Assembly: GCF_900217235.1 (NCBI RefSeq) | Contig: NZ_LT907975.1 | Location: 3,447,001 to 3,511,000, forward strand | Direction of reading: 5' to 3' | Source of the DNA: Pseudodesulfovibrio profundus | GTDB taxonomy: Bacteria; Desulfobacterota; Desulfovibrionia; Desulfovibrionales; Desulfovibrionaceae | DNA: 64,000 nt | In this document: positions 54,717-62,874 of the stretch, in pieces | Layout of the letters: each line of letters begins with the position of its first letter | Position numbering within the stretch: position 1 is the stretch's first letter | The notes under the pieces: model-generated | What the model saw: only the letters and a program-made list of their open reading frames with translations | Databases searched by the model: none | What the model was told of the DNA's origin: nothing | Position numbers and translations under genes: made by a program

Positions 54717-55877
54717 ATGAATTGTGTCATAAAAAACGCTCGTATCGTCCTCAGGGACGAGATCATCCAGGGCTCTGTCCGGGTGGTGGACGGCATCATC
54801 AATTCTGTGGATCAGGGGCCGTGCAATACGACCGGTGCCATTGATCTTGAAGGCGACTACCTGCTGCCGGGATTTGTTGAACTGCACACCGACAACCTGG
54901 AACAGGAAATCGAACCACGCCCCGGCGTGTTTTGGCCAGACCCGCTCGCCTCGGCACTGGCCCATGACGCCACCATGGTCAGCGCTGGCATTACCACGGT
55001 CCTGGATGCGGTCTCCCTTGGCGAATACCATGACGGCCCCAAGCGGATGCAGATTCTGGACATGAGTTTGGGCGCTTTGCGCAAGGCACGCTCCACCGGC
55101 ATCCTCAAGGCGGATCATAAACTCCACCTGCGCTGTGAGTACTCCGACCCCAAGGTCATGGATGTATTCATGCCTCACATCGACGACGATGTCCTGATGC
55201 TGGTTTCGCTCATGGACCACACTCCTGGTCAGCGGCAGTTTACGGACACGGATAAATACCGACAATATTACAAGAAAGGGTGGAGTGACGAGGAGTTTGC
55301 AGAAATTTCTCAGCGTATGATCGCCACGCAGGCAAATTGTGCTGTGGACCAGCGAGCACACATCATCGCGCTTTGTCATGGCCGTAACATTCCCCTGGCG
55401 AGCCATGACGACACCACTGCCGATCATATCCGGCAGGCCGTGACCGAGCAGATAGCCATCTCGGAATTTCCCACAACCCTGGCGGCAGCTTCCCTGGCAC
55501 GGGAGGCTGGAATTCATATCGTCATGGGCGGCCCCAACGTGGTTCGCGGCGGCTCGCATTCAGGCAATGTCTCGGCGTTGGATCTGGCCGAAGCCGGATT
55601 GCTGGACATCCTGTCGTCCGATTACGTTCCCGGCAGTCTCGTCTCCGGGGCCTTCATCATGCATCGAAAACTCGACATGCCGCTGAGCGAAGCCATAGCC
55701 AAAATCAGCGTCAATCCGGCCAACGCCATCGGCTTGAATGATCGCGGTCAAATCCGCCCCGGCCTGCGTGGAGACATGGTTCGTGTCAGGGAAATCGAGT
55801 CTCTGCCCGCTGTGTTACAGACCTGGGCCGTCGGAACTGCAAAGAATGTTGAAATACCTGCAAAAAGCGCTGCCTGA
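54717..55877 (+). CDS. phnM: Ribosyl triphosphate phosphonate diphosphohydrolase PhnM
   Basis: The 386-residue amidohydrolase removes diphosphate from the ribose 5-triphosphate phosphonate formed by PhnI. It has the metal site LPGFVELHTDNLEQEIEPRP, GITTVLDAVSLGEYHDGP, and the late LASHDDTTADHI and LSSDYVPGSL. It ends the catalytic operon; a gap of 157 bases separates it from the transporter genes. A start two bases after phnL implies coupling. Confidence 0.95.
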   Translation: MNCVIKNARIVLRDEIIQGSVRVVDGIINSVDQGPCNTTGAIDLEGDYLLPGFVELHTDNLEQEIEPRPGVFWPDPLASALAHDATMVSAGITTVLDAVSLGEYHDGPKRMQILDMSLGALRKARSTGILKADHKLHLRCEYSDPKVMDVFMPHIDDDVLMLVSLMDHTPGQRQFTDTDKYRQYYKKGWSDEEFAEISQRMIATQANCAVDQRAHIIALCHGRNIPLASHDDTTADHIRQAVTEQIAISEFPTTLAAASLAREAGIHIVMGGPNVVRGGSHSGNVSALDLAEAGLLDILSSDYVPGSLVSGAFIMHRKLDMPLSEAIAKISVNPANAIGLNDRGQIRPGLRGDMVRVREIESLPAVLQTWAVGTAKNVEIPAKSAA

Positions 55878-56034
55878 ATGTTACAGGGCGCCGTTTAAAT
55901 AACTGAAAATCGTTACATGTCCATAATAATGCCGTTGCAGGGCTGATGTAGTCCTTACACACTGGGAGAACCTTTCACTTTCATCCGTGCCTCCCTCAAG
56001 CAAACGACACAAAAAACAGTCCAGGAGGCTGACA

Positions 56035-56856
56035 ATGAAAACCATAGGAATGGCCCAGAAATGCCAAACAGAAGCGATCAAGGTGACCGACCTTTGCAAG
56101 GTATATCCCAATGGCACCGTCGCCCTGAAAGATGTATCCGTCGCCGTGGATTCCAACGATTTTTGTGTCGTCATCGGTTTGTCTGGTGCAGGTAAATCAA
56201 CCATGCTCCGCTGCATGAATCGGCTCATCCAGCCCACCAGTGGGCAGGTGGCCCTGTTTGGTGAAGACGTCACCAATGTCAACGGTTCCCATCTCAAGCA
56301 AGTCCGCCGTCGGGTGGGCATGATTTTCCAGCAATTCAATTTGGTTCGCCGACTGACTGTTCTGGATAATGTCCTGGTTGGTCGTCTGCGATTCAACTCC
56401 AGTCCCCTGAAGCGGTGTAGTTCCATATTCAGGCAGTTTTCCAAGCAGGAGAAGGAATTCGCCTTTCACTGTTTGCAGCAGGTGGGTATCGCGGACCTGG
56501 CATACCGCCGGGCTGATGCATTGTCCGGCGGGCAGCAGCAGCGTGTTGCCATTGCCCGCGCTCTGGCCCAGGAGCCTGAGGTTTTCCTGGCAGACGAACC
56601 CATCGCCAGCCTCGATCCACGCAGTTCGGAAACAGTCATGCAGATTCTCTCAAAGATCCATGAGGAAAACTGCATCCCTGTTCTGGTGAATCTGCACCAC
56701 ATCGATTTTGCCCAACGATACGGCAAACGCATCCTCGGCATGTCCAAGGGCGAACTCATTTTTGACGGTACGGCAAACGATCTCACAGCCGAGGCCGTAT
56801 CCTGCATTTATGGCGACGAAGCGGAAGAGGCTCTGGAAGAGCTGTCAGCCGCTTAA
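56035..56856 (+). CDS. phnC: Phosphonate ABC transporter ATPase PhnC
   Basis: ATG 56035 is preceded by ccaggaggctgaca. The 273-residue ATPase has [17 protein letters not shown], the PhnC-typical [18 protein letters not shown], signature [15 protein letters not shown] and Walker [13 protein letters not shown]. It energises phosphonate import through PhnE with PhnD as receptor. In many phn operons phnCDE come first; here they follow the catalytic genes. The 157-base gap before it may hold a secondary promoter. Confidence 0.94.
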   Translation: MKTIGMAQKCQTEAIKVTDLCKVYPNGTVALKDVSVAVDSNDFCVVIGLSGAGKSTMLRCMNRLIQPTSGQVALFGEDVTNVNGSHLKQVRRRVGMIFQQFNLVRRLTVLDNVLVGRLRFNSSPLKRCSSIFRQFSKQEKEFAFHCLQQVGIADLAYRRADALSGGQQQRVAIARALAQEPEVFLADEPIASLDPRSSETVMQILSKIHEENCIPVLVNLHHIDFAQRYGKRILGMSKGELIFDGTANDLTAEAVSCIYGDEAEEALEELSAA

Positions 56857-56925
56857 GCATAATTGAGAATTCTAAGAGAGTTACAGGCTAAACCATCAAA
56901 CAACAAATGTTACAGGAGAATCCCA

Positions 56926-57807
56926 ATGTTCAGTAAATTATCCAGAGTTTTTGTCGTGGCCGCCCTCGTGCTGGCCTTTGCCCTGCCGGGCCTGGCTAAT
57001 GCCGGTGCCGACTCCTGGCCCAAAACCGTGAAACTCGGCTTCATCCCTACTGAAGGGGCTGCCGACTCAGCCAAACGCGCCCGTCCCATCGCCAAAAAGA
57101 TGGAAGACATTCTCGGCGTGAAGGTCGAAATCTTCACTGCTTCCAGCTACGCCGGTATCATCACCGCCATGGCCAACAAGCACATCGACTTCGCCTACTT
57201 CGGGCCCAAGAGTTATACTGAGGCCGCTGAGAAGGCTAACGCCGAAGCCATTGTCATGGAAGTCAACAAGGATGGCCAGCCCGGCTACACCGGCATCATC
57301 ATCTCCCGCAAGGACTCCGGCATCACTTCCATGGAGCAGGCCAAGGGCAAGACCTTTGCCTTCACCGATCCCAACTCCACTTCCGGCTTTCTGGTTCCCA
57401 ACGTCATCTTCGCCCGCGACATGAAGATCGACCCCAAGAAGTACTTCAAGGAAATCCAATTCTCCGGGTCCCACGGCGCGTCCATTCTGGCCGTCAAGAA
57501 TGGTTCCATCCAGGTTGCCGCCACCAACAACATCGACATGAATCGCATGATCCAGAAAGGCGCTGTTGCTGAAGACGACTTCATCATCATCAAGGAGTCG
57601 GACCTGATTCCTGGTTCCCCGATGTGCGCTCGCGCCGATCTGCCCGCCAGCCTCAAGGCCGCCTTTGCCGGTGCTCTGCTCCAGATCAACGACGACCCCG
57701 AAGCCCTGAAGATCCTTCAGACCGGCGGTTACAAGCACACCAGTGATGCCGACTACGACATCATCCGCTACCTCAAGCGCCTCAAGAAGCAGCTGGCCCA
57801 GAAGTAG
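56926..57807 (+). CDS. phnD: Phosphonate ABC transporter periplasmic binding protein PhnD
   Basis: ATG 56926 has acaggag eight bases upstream; the upstream extension lacks a site. The 293-residue protein has a signal peptide (VFVVAALVLAFALPGLANA) and the PhnD fold: VKLGFIPTEGAADSAKRARP, ASSYAGIITAMANKHIDFAYFG (core YAGIITAMANKHIDFAYFG), and a TDPNSTSGFLVPN ligand loop. It captures phosphonates such as 2-aminoethylphosphonate in the periplasm. It follows phnC by 69 bases and directly precedes phnE. Confidence 0.94.
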   Translation: MFSKLSRVFVVAALVLAFALPGLANAGADSWPKTVKLGFIPTEGAADSAKRARPIAKKMEDILGVKVEIFTASSYAGIITAMANKHIDFAYFGPKSYTEAAEKANAEAIVMEVNKDGQPGYTGIIISRKDSGITSMEQAKGKTFAFTDPNSTSGFLVPNVIFARDMKIDPKKYFKEIQFSGSHGASILAVKNGSIQVAATNNIDMNRMIQKGAVAEDDFIIIKESDLIPGSPMCARADLPASLKAAFAGALLQINDDPEALKILQTGGYKHTSDADYDIIRYLKRLKKQLAQK

Positions 57808-57809
57808 TC

Positions 57810-58913
57810 ATGAACCATGAATTGACACTCGCACAGGTCACCCCCAGGAAGAGCTTCACCGAGAAGCTCGCCCTGGGGGGCCTTCTGACACTGGTCTTGA
57901 CGGTCCTCGTATCATCATACATTTATACGGATATTGATCCATTCAAGCTATATGATAAACGCCAGAATGCCTTTGAGTACCTCTTCGGGCGCCAACTCAA
58001 TGACATGGACAAGCAGTCGGCCATGAAACAGGCCGAGAGGCTGCCGGAGATCATTGCCTTTGAGGAGGCGTTTCAGGACGTCAAGGCTGAGTATGTTGCG
58101 ACCGGAAAGGAATTGAACAACGTCGCCATCCAACGTGAGGCAAAACAGCTTGCCAACGCACGTGTTGCAGCCATGTCCCCGGAGGAAAGGGACGTCATTG
58201 TTCAGGATGAGTTCGATCGCATCTCAGAGGAGAAGCGGGGAGGGTATTTTCCGCCTGAAACCGCTTGGCCCCACCTCAAGGAATATCTCACTTCACTCAT
58301 AGAAACCATCGCCATTGCCATCTGGGGAACGCTTCTGGCGTTCATTGCCTCGATCCCCATGGCCATGTTTGCGGCCAAGAACACCTTGGAACTCATGGTT
58401 CAGGGGGATGGCATCACCCAACGCTGTGTACGCTGGTTCGGCCAGTTCGTTGCACGCCGCCTGCTCGATTTCTGTCGAGGATTCAACGAATTCGTCATGG
58501 CACTCATTTTCGTGGCGGTCATCGGATTGGGTCCCTACGCTGGCGTCCTGGCTCTGGCCATTCACACCTTCGGCATCCTGGGCAAGGTCTTTTCCGAGGC
58601 CATCGAGCAAATCGAACCAGGCCAGGTGGAAGCAGTCACCGCCTCCGGTGCCGGCCCGGCACAGGTCATGGCGTTCTCTGTCATTCCGCAGGTCATGCCG
58701 CTCATCGTCAGCTACACGCTGCTCCGTTTCGAATCCAATGTGCGCTCCGCCACCATTCTCGGCTTTGTCGGGGCCGGTGGCATCGGGTTCCTGATGTACG
58801 ATAAGATCACGGGGTATCTCTACCGCGAGGTCTGCACCATGATGATCCTGGTCATCGTGTCGGTGACGATCATCGACTACATGTGCGGTATTCTCAGAAG
58901 ACGTTTTGTATAA
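57810..58913 (+). CDS. phnE: Phosphonate ABC transporter permease PhnE with inserted periplasmic segment
   Basis: The 367-residue permease is about 100 residues longer than usual. The first helix (about residues 22-42) is followed by some 115 hydrophilic residues, including KLYDKRQNAFEYLFGRQLND and a charged helix-rich stretch. The normal membrane part then starts near residue 160 (TIAIAIWGTLLAFIASIP). The ATPase-docking loop EQIEPGQVEAVTASGAGPAQ and GFVGAGGIGF are intact. It imports phosphonates with PhnC and PhnD. It is the last gene of the operon and ends before a hairpin. Confidence 0.9.
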   Translation: MNHELTLAQVTPRKSFTEKLALGGLLTLVLTVLVSSYIYTDIDPFKLYDKRQNAFEYLFGRQLNDMDKQSAMKQAERLPEIIAFEEAFQDVKAEYVATGKELNNVAIQREAKQLANARVAAMSPEERDVIVQDEFDRISEEKRGGYFPPETAWPHLKEYLTSLIETIAIAIWGTLLAFIASIPMAMFAAKNTLELMVQGDGITQRCVRWFGQFVARRLLDFCRGFNEFVMALIFVAVIGLGPYAGVLALAIHTFGILGKVFSEAIEQIEPGQVEAVTASGAGPAQVMAFSVIPQVMPLIVSYTLLRFESNVRSATILGFVGAGGIGFLMYDKITGYLYREVCTMMILVIVSVTIIDYMCGILRRRFV

Positions 58914-58940
58914 GAAAACAATCATACCTCTCCGATTTGG

Positions 58941-58975
58941 CCTCGCGAAGTTCGCTTCGCGGGGTCATTTCTTTT
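58941..58975. terminator. Terminator between phnE and the molybdopterin oxidoreductase
   Basis: CGCGAAG (58944-58950) pairs with CTTCGCG (58955-58961) around TTCG, extended by flanking C-G pairs and followed by a T-rich stretch. The genes on both sides converge here. Confidence 0.75.
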
Positions 58976-58991
58976 GGAGGCAATGGTTTCT

Positions 58992-60887
58992 TCAGCGACT
59001 CTCAAGGCGGCACGTCTGGCTGTAGAGAGCCGTACAGTCGCCCATATCGGTTTTCATGGGTCTGATGAGGGTGTTGGCGTTATGTCCACATTTCATCCAG
59101 CCACCGCGGCGGATGATCACCACGTCTGGATGGAGATTGTTGGCCTTTTCCACATTCACTTGCATGGCCCCTTGGAGAGTGATCAAGAATGAATTCCGGG
59201 CAGAGGAGAGCTGTTCACAGGCTGGATTCTGTTTTGATACCCAGACAGTGGGAATGCCGCATTGGTCTTTTTCCGGTATTTGCGAGTGCATGGACGAGCC
59301 CCGGATGAGCGTCAGAAGCTGCAGCGGATATTCCTGATTCGACTTCGGTTCGGGCGACAGGGTTTCCGGGAACCGATACAACCCATCAGCGTGCCCGAAT
59401 TGCATATTCTCAAAGGCAATGGAAGGGTGATTCACTTTGACGAATCCCTTCCCTCGCAATTCATCAATGGAGATATTCTTTTTCTTGAGTCCTTCCTTGA
59501 GGCAGGTTTCCGCATCCGGCAGGAGAAGCGGTGGCTCAAGCCGGGAACCCAGATCGGACAGGATGTCGAAATCCGAGCGGCACTCTCCGCGCGGTTCCAT
59601 CACCTTGGCGCAATGGTTGACGCAATTGTGAAAGTAGGAGCCAAGCACGTCTTCGCGCTCAAACATGAATGCTGGCGGCAGGATGACGTCGGCGCACAGG
59701 GCCGTGTCGTTCATGAATCCGTCCACCACGACCACGAAGGGAGCGCGAAATGCATCGACCATGGCCCGGGAGTCAGGCACCTGGTTGACCACGTTGTGGC
59801 CGTCCACCCAGATGAACTCTATCGGCGGGTCCGCCCTTGAGATTTCTGCGGCCATGTCACCCATGAAGAGTTCTCGTCGGTCACCGGATGCACCCTCGAC
59901 CAAGTGTTCCCAGCTACCCAAATGGCGTCCCGTGGGGCAACTGTAGTACACACCGCCTCCCGAAATGCCGATGTTGCCTGAGATCATGGCGAGACCGTTG
60001 ATGAAGCGGACGTTCTCACCGCCGTGAAGATATCGCTGTAATCCCCACCCGATAACCGTGGCCACGTTGCCTGAGTCCAAATACCAGTCGTGGATCATTG
60101 CAACGTCTTCTGTCGGCACTTGGCACACTTGGGTCAGGTCGTTCAAACTCAAGCCGTTGATAAGTTCCTGCAGAACGGGCCAGTTGGCACATCGGTTGAG
60201 TCTCTGCGAGTCGAGGTCGTCAGTGTCCAGGGAGAGTTTGAGCACGGCAGCGGCCAGAAAGCGATCCGTGCCGGGCTTGATGGTCACATTGACGTCAGAG
60301 AACTTGGGAGTGTCGTCGCCACCGGGTGAAATGGTCAGCACTTTGGTCCCGTTCTTGCGCGCTTTCTGGATGAGGGCGAGCTGATGGATGGAAGTACGCG
60401 TCAAATCGCGACCCCAGTTGATAACACGGCTGGCATTGACAATATCTTCAGGATCATTGTGATCCCGACCTCCGAAATCACGGAAGGATGCTTCGCCACC
60501 AGCTTTTTCACACATGGTGCCATAGTCGCTTGAGGCGCCCAGTCGCTTGAAGAAAATCCTGCTCGCCTTACTTAAAAGACCGCGGTAGCCGTGCCCGTGG
60601 ATGTGGAGGACGGATTCAGGAGTCTTGCGTGCGGCATCAAGTCTGCTTGCAACCAGGGTCAGGGCTTCGTCCCATGATGCCTTCCGGAACTTGCTGGATT
60701 CTTTGATCAGAGGCGTGATGATTCGATCTTCAGCATCGATTCGGTCGAAGTAACGTCTACCCTTTTTGCAGCAAAATCCCTTGGTGGTTGGATGTTCGGG
60801 GTTTCCTCTGATGGATTTCTTGTTCTCATCGACGAGAAGCGAACAGGCGTCGCCGCAATCCATGGTGCAGGCAGTGATTGTTTTCAT
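58992..60887 (-). CDS. Molybdopterin oxidoreductase (DMSO-reductase family), single subunit
   Basis: The start at 60887 has AGGAG seven bases upstream. The 631-residue protein has a 4Fe-4S motif Cys7-x3-Cys11-x3-Cys15 with Cys39 or Cys40 (GFCCKKG). Cys126 in YGTMCEKAGG is a likely Mo ligand. Cofactor-binding stretches are VINWGRDLTRTSIHQLALIQ, TISPGGDDTP and the C-terminal RRGGWMKCGHNANTLI. No Tat signal is seen, so it acts in the cytoplasm. It lacks adjacent iron-sulfur or membrane partners. It belongs to the formate dehydrogenase/BisC-type group, but the substrate is unknown. It is cargo of the phosphonate island, facing phnE, with a CTAG palindrome upstream. Confidence 0.85.
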   Translation of the reverse strand: MKTITACTMDCGDACSLLVDENKKSIRGNPEHPTTKGFCCKKGRRYFDRIDAEDRIITPLIKESSKFRKASWDEALTLVASRLDAARKTPESVLHIHGHGYRGLLSKASRIFFKRLGASSDYGTMCEKAGGEASFRDFGGRDHNDPEDIVNASRVINWGRDLTRTSIHQLALIQKARKNGTKVLTISPGGDDTPKFSDVNVTIKPGTDRFLAAAVLKLSLDTDDLDSQRLNRCANWPVLQELINGLSLNDLTQVCQVPTEDVAMIHDWYLDSGNVATVIGWGLQRYLHGGENVRFINGLAMISGNIGISGGGVYYSCPTGRHLGSWEHLVEGASGDRRELFMGDMAAEISRADPPIEFIWVDGHNVVNQVPDSRAMVDAFRAPFVVVVDGFMNDTALCADVILPPAFMFEREDVLGSYFHNCVNHCAKVMEPRGECRSDFDILSDLGSRLEPPLLLPDAETCLKEGLKKKNISIDELRGKGFVKVNHPSIAFENMQFGHADGLYRFPETLSPEPKSNQEYPLQLLTLIRGSSMHSQIPEKDQCGIPTVWVSKQNPACEQLSSARNSFLITLQGAMQVNVEKANNLHPDVVIIRRGGWMKCGHNANTLIRPMKTDMGDCTALYSQTCRLESR

Positions 60888-60919
60888 GACCATTCTCCTG
60901 GTGAAATATGGTATATTGT

Positions 60920-60930
60920 ACACTAGGTGT
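60920..60930. promoter_or_regulatory. CTAG-containing palindrome upstream of the molybdopterin gene
   Basis: ACACTAGGTGT has arms ACAC/GTGT and shares the ACACTAG half with the site at 49168-49177 read on the other strand. A fair -10 box TACAAT overlaps its promoter-proximal edge on the minus strand. It may place this gene under PhnF. Confidence 0.35.
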
Positions 60931-61159
60931 CTCATATTGAGAGCGCAGGAGAGTATATGTTGCACAACTGTAATGAAATCAGACTGCTTCATGCGCATCC
61001 GCTCCTAATTCTCCGTATGGAGAGATTCTTCTAGATGGCAGCTTTTCTGAAACGCGGTGGGTAGTTTTTGGTTTCCCACCCCCTCTTCAACGAAAGACAT
61101 GCGAACTTTTATGACTTACAGTTTTCGTGGTGAGAATTAAGCCTTCTTGTGTGTCTTCG

Positions 61160-61178
61160 TGTCCGCTATATGTCCGCT
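61160..61178 (+). repeat. Right TGTCCGCT double repeat (candidate recombinase arm site)
   Basis: TGTCCGCTATATGTCCGCT matches the left copy at 43979-43997 at 18 of 19 bases in direct orientation. It lies 140 bases inside attR. Confidence 0.5.
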
Positions 61179-61317
61179 TTTCTCTCGGTGCCATGCAATA
61201 TCGACAACATTTCGCGCTTTCTGCACGCCCTGCACATCAAACTACGAAAGAGCTTGGCGGCAATAAAGTCCAGTGTTATCAAGTTGTTGTTTGGTTTTAC
61301 GTGTTTACTGTCCACAA

Positions 61318-61364
61318 GAATGGCATTCAAGAGGTCGTGGGTTCAATTCCCTCCAGCTCCACCA
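61318..61364 (+). repeat. attR: duplicated 3' end of tRNA-Ala
   Basis: A 47-base copy of the tRNA-Ala 3' end, from GAATGGCATTC to CCA, with a single G-to-A change in the T loop. No tRNA 5' half precedes it. It marks the right edge of the island. Confidence 0.9.
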
Positions 61365-61374
61365 ATGAATTTTA

Positions 61375-61410
61375 AAGAGGTTGTCCAGTATTTGGATAAC
61401 CTCTTTTTTG
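61375..61410 (+). terminator. Hairpin after attR
   Basis: AAAGAGGTTGTCC pairs imperfectly with GGATAACCTCTTT, followed by TTTT. It may be the original terminator of the tRNA before island insertion. A similar start (AAAGAGGTT) follows the decayed tRNA fragment at 62790. Confidence 0.7.
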
Positions 61411-61657
61411 TTGTGGTATTATCCTGATAATAAGTTCGGTTCTTCACTTCCTTCAATGGTTGTTCGGGGATGGCTAGCAATGGCCTTTTGAACTTTGGAA
61501 AACGGTCTTTCAAAAAACATGTCAACACCCTGTTTTAACCTTTTTTCGCCCATTCTTATGCCATCCTCACCCGCTATCATTCAGAACAGAAAACCCGTGT
61601 TAGGCTTTCTGCCAAATCCAAAGTAGTCTCAAGCTGGGACAGAAAGGAGAAGGTGAT

Positions 61658-62248
61658 ATGGCTAAAAGAAATGTACAGCACATTGGTGACGACCAGTTGG
61701 CTTACGGGATGCCCAAACATATGGTTGGAGTCTCTACACAAGAGAGTTTGGTAAAGTTCAAGAGGGCAGAAGCAGGCTATGAGAGTAAGAATGAAAAACC
61801 GCCCAAAGATCCGAAAGACAATTACTACTGGACCGTCCATCCTAAGCCGAAAGCATGTGAGAAGTGCAAGGCTTTGGAAGGGAGGGAGTTTATAGAAAAA
61901 CCTGAACGTCCTCATCCCAATTGCAAGTGTGAGATTAAGAAGCATCCGTTGCGGAGACCAAAACGATATATTAATGGATATTTATTGGGCCATGCTTGGC
62001 ATTTATTTACTGGTGGGAAGCAGGTTGATATTTCGTTTGACGGTGTGTCGGGTGGGCTCTTATCTGGTGTTCATGTACAGAGCAACCATGGACATTCTGA
62101 ACAGGTTGCTTGCATGCCGCATTCAAGCAATGCGACAACGCTCACAGTAGATCAAACATCCCCTGTCCCTTGGAGGATTTCGTTGATTGCTGTCGGCAAT
62201 AACACTGCAGTTAATTATACGATTATATATGAGGATTGGGATGATTAG
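61658..62248 (+). CDS. Protein with phage-head-like cysteine motif, unknown function
   Basis: The ATG at 61658 follows aaaggagaaggtgat. The 196-residue product has a charged N-terminal part and then CEKCKALEGREF with RPHPNCKCEI 18 residues later. This C-x2-C plus P-N-C-x-C pattern recalls the C-terminal knob of SPP1 gp7/Mu gpF head-morphogenesis proteins. The second half (from about residue 100) is unlike those proteins, with polar residues and a GVSGGLLSGVHVQSN stretch. The gene overlaps the next by eight bases. It lies between two tRNA-Ala fragments, so it is probably cargo of an older or nested insertion. Function is unknown. Confidence 0.6.
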   Translation: MAKRNVQHIGDDQLAYGMPKHMVGVSTQESLVKFKRAEAGYESKNEKPPKDPKDNYYWTVHPKPKACEKCKALEGREFIEKPERPHPNCKCEIKKHPLRRPKRYINGYLLGHAWHLFTGGKQVDISFDGVSGGLLSGVHVQSNHGHSEQVACMPHSSNATTLTVDQTSPVPWRISLIAVGNNTAVNYTIIYEDWDD

Positions 62249-62648
62249 ACAGAGTTTGGTAGTCGTTTGGGCTACAGCTGTTTTGTTTGTTTGCTTTGAT
62301 CAGTCGGTTGCATGTGAAATTGATTTGCCATGCGAAAGCGTAAGGGAAATTGCCGTTTCACGAGGCATCATTCATTTGTCAGCAGGGAGGGAGGAAATTG
62401 TCTACGTGGCATGTGTTTATTTGAATGCTTCACAGACTGTTTTGCAAAAAGCCCTTGAGGATTGTCCTGATCAAACCATTTCAATTGTGGGGCATAAATT
62501 CAAGACGAGAATTCACCTCACAGATATATCAACCAATGGATCTTGGTTTAGCATTATTCGTTCTACCCCTGAAGAAGCTTTGAATGAGGGATTGAATTTT
62601 TGTCCGGAAAAAGTGAAGTCTTATCTTTCAGAGGCGGATGGTGGATAA
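62241..62648 (+). CDS. Small secreted protein of unknown function
   Basis: ATG 62241 overlaps the end of the preceding gene by eight bases, with gaggattggg upstream. The 135-residue protein has a signal peptide (QSLVVVWATAVLFVCFDQSV, then ACEIDLPC) and three further cysteines (VACVYL, EDCPDQ, NFCPEK), which suggests a disulfide-bonded periplasmic protein. I do not recognise the family. Coupling to the upstream gene suggests the two act together. Codon and base use is more AT-rich than the neighbouring core genes, in line with foreign origin. Confidence 0.6.
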   Translation: MIRQSLVVVWATAVLFVCFDQSVACEIDLPCESVREIAVSRGIIHLSAGREEIVYVACVYLNASQTVLQKALEDCPDQTISIVGHKFKTRIHLTDISTNGSWFSIIRSTPEEALNEGLNFCPEKVKSYLSEADGG

Positions 62649-62736
62649 CCATCTTCAGCACAAAATCATCGCTTTTTGCCAAAATCTGTTGTTATTTTTG
62701 ATAAATAACTAATAATTTCAGATTATAAAAGCCCAC

Positions 62737-62790
62737 GCCTTGAATGGCATTCAAAAAGGTCGTGGGGTAAATCCCCCACCAACTCCACCA
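62737..62790 (+). repeat. Decayed second copy of the tRNA-Ala 3' end
   Basis: The segment keeps CTTGAATGGCATTCAA, AGGTCGTGGG and CTCCACCA of tRNA-Ala but carries several substitutions and small indels in the T arm. It suggests an earlier integration event at the same tRNA. Confidence 0.75.
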
Positions 62791-62874
62791 CAGAATTATA
62801 AAGAGGTTAGAAGTGGGTTCAGGAAACTGGACCACGAGCTAAGGTGGACGTAAGAAGCCCAAAGGAGGCTTTTG

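Larger units (their letters stand above)
60888..61317. other. Right-end non-coding part of the island
   Basis: About 430 bases between the molybdopterin gene and attR. It holds the oxidoreductase promoter region, the CTAG palindrome at 60920-60930 and the right TGTCCGCT double repeat. No gene is convincing. Confidence 0.5.
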
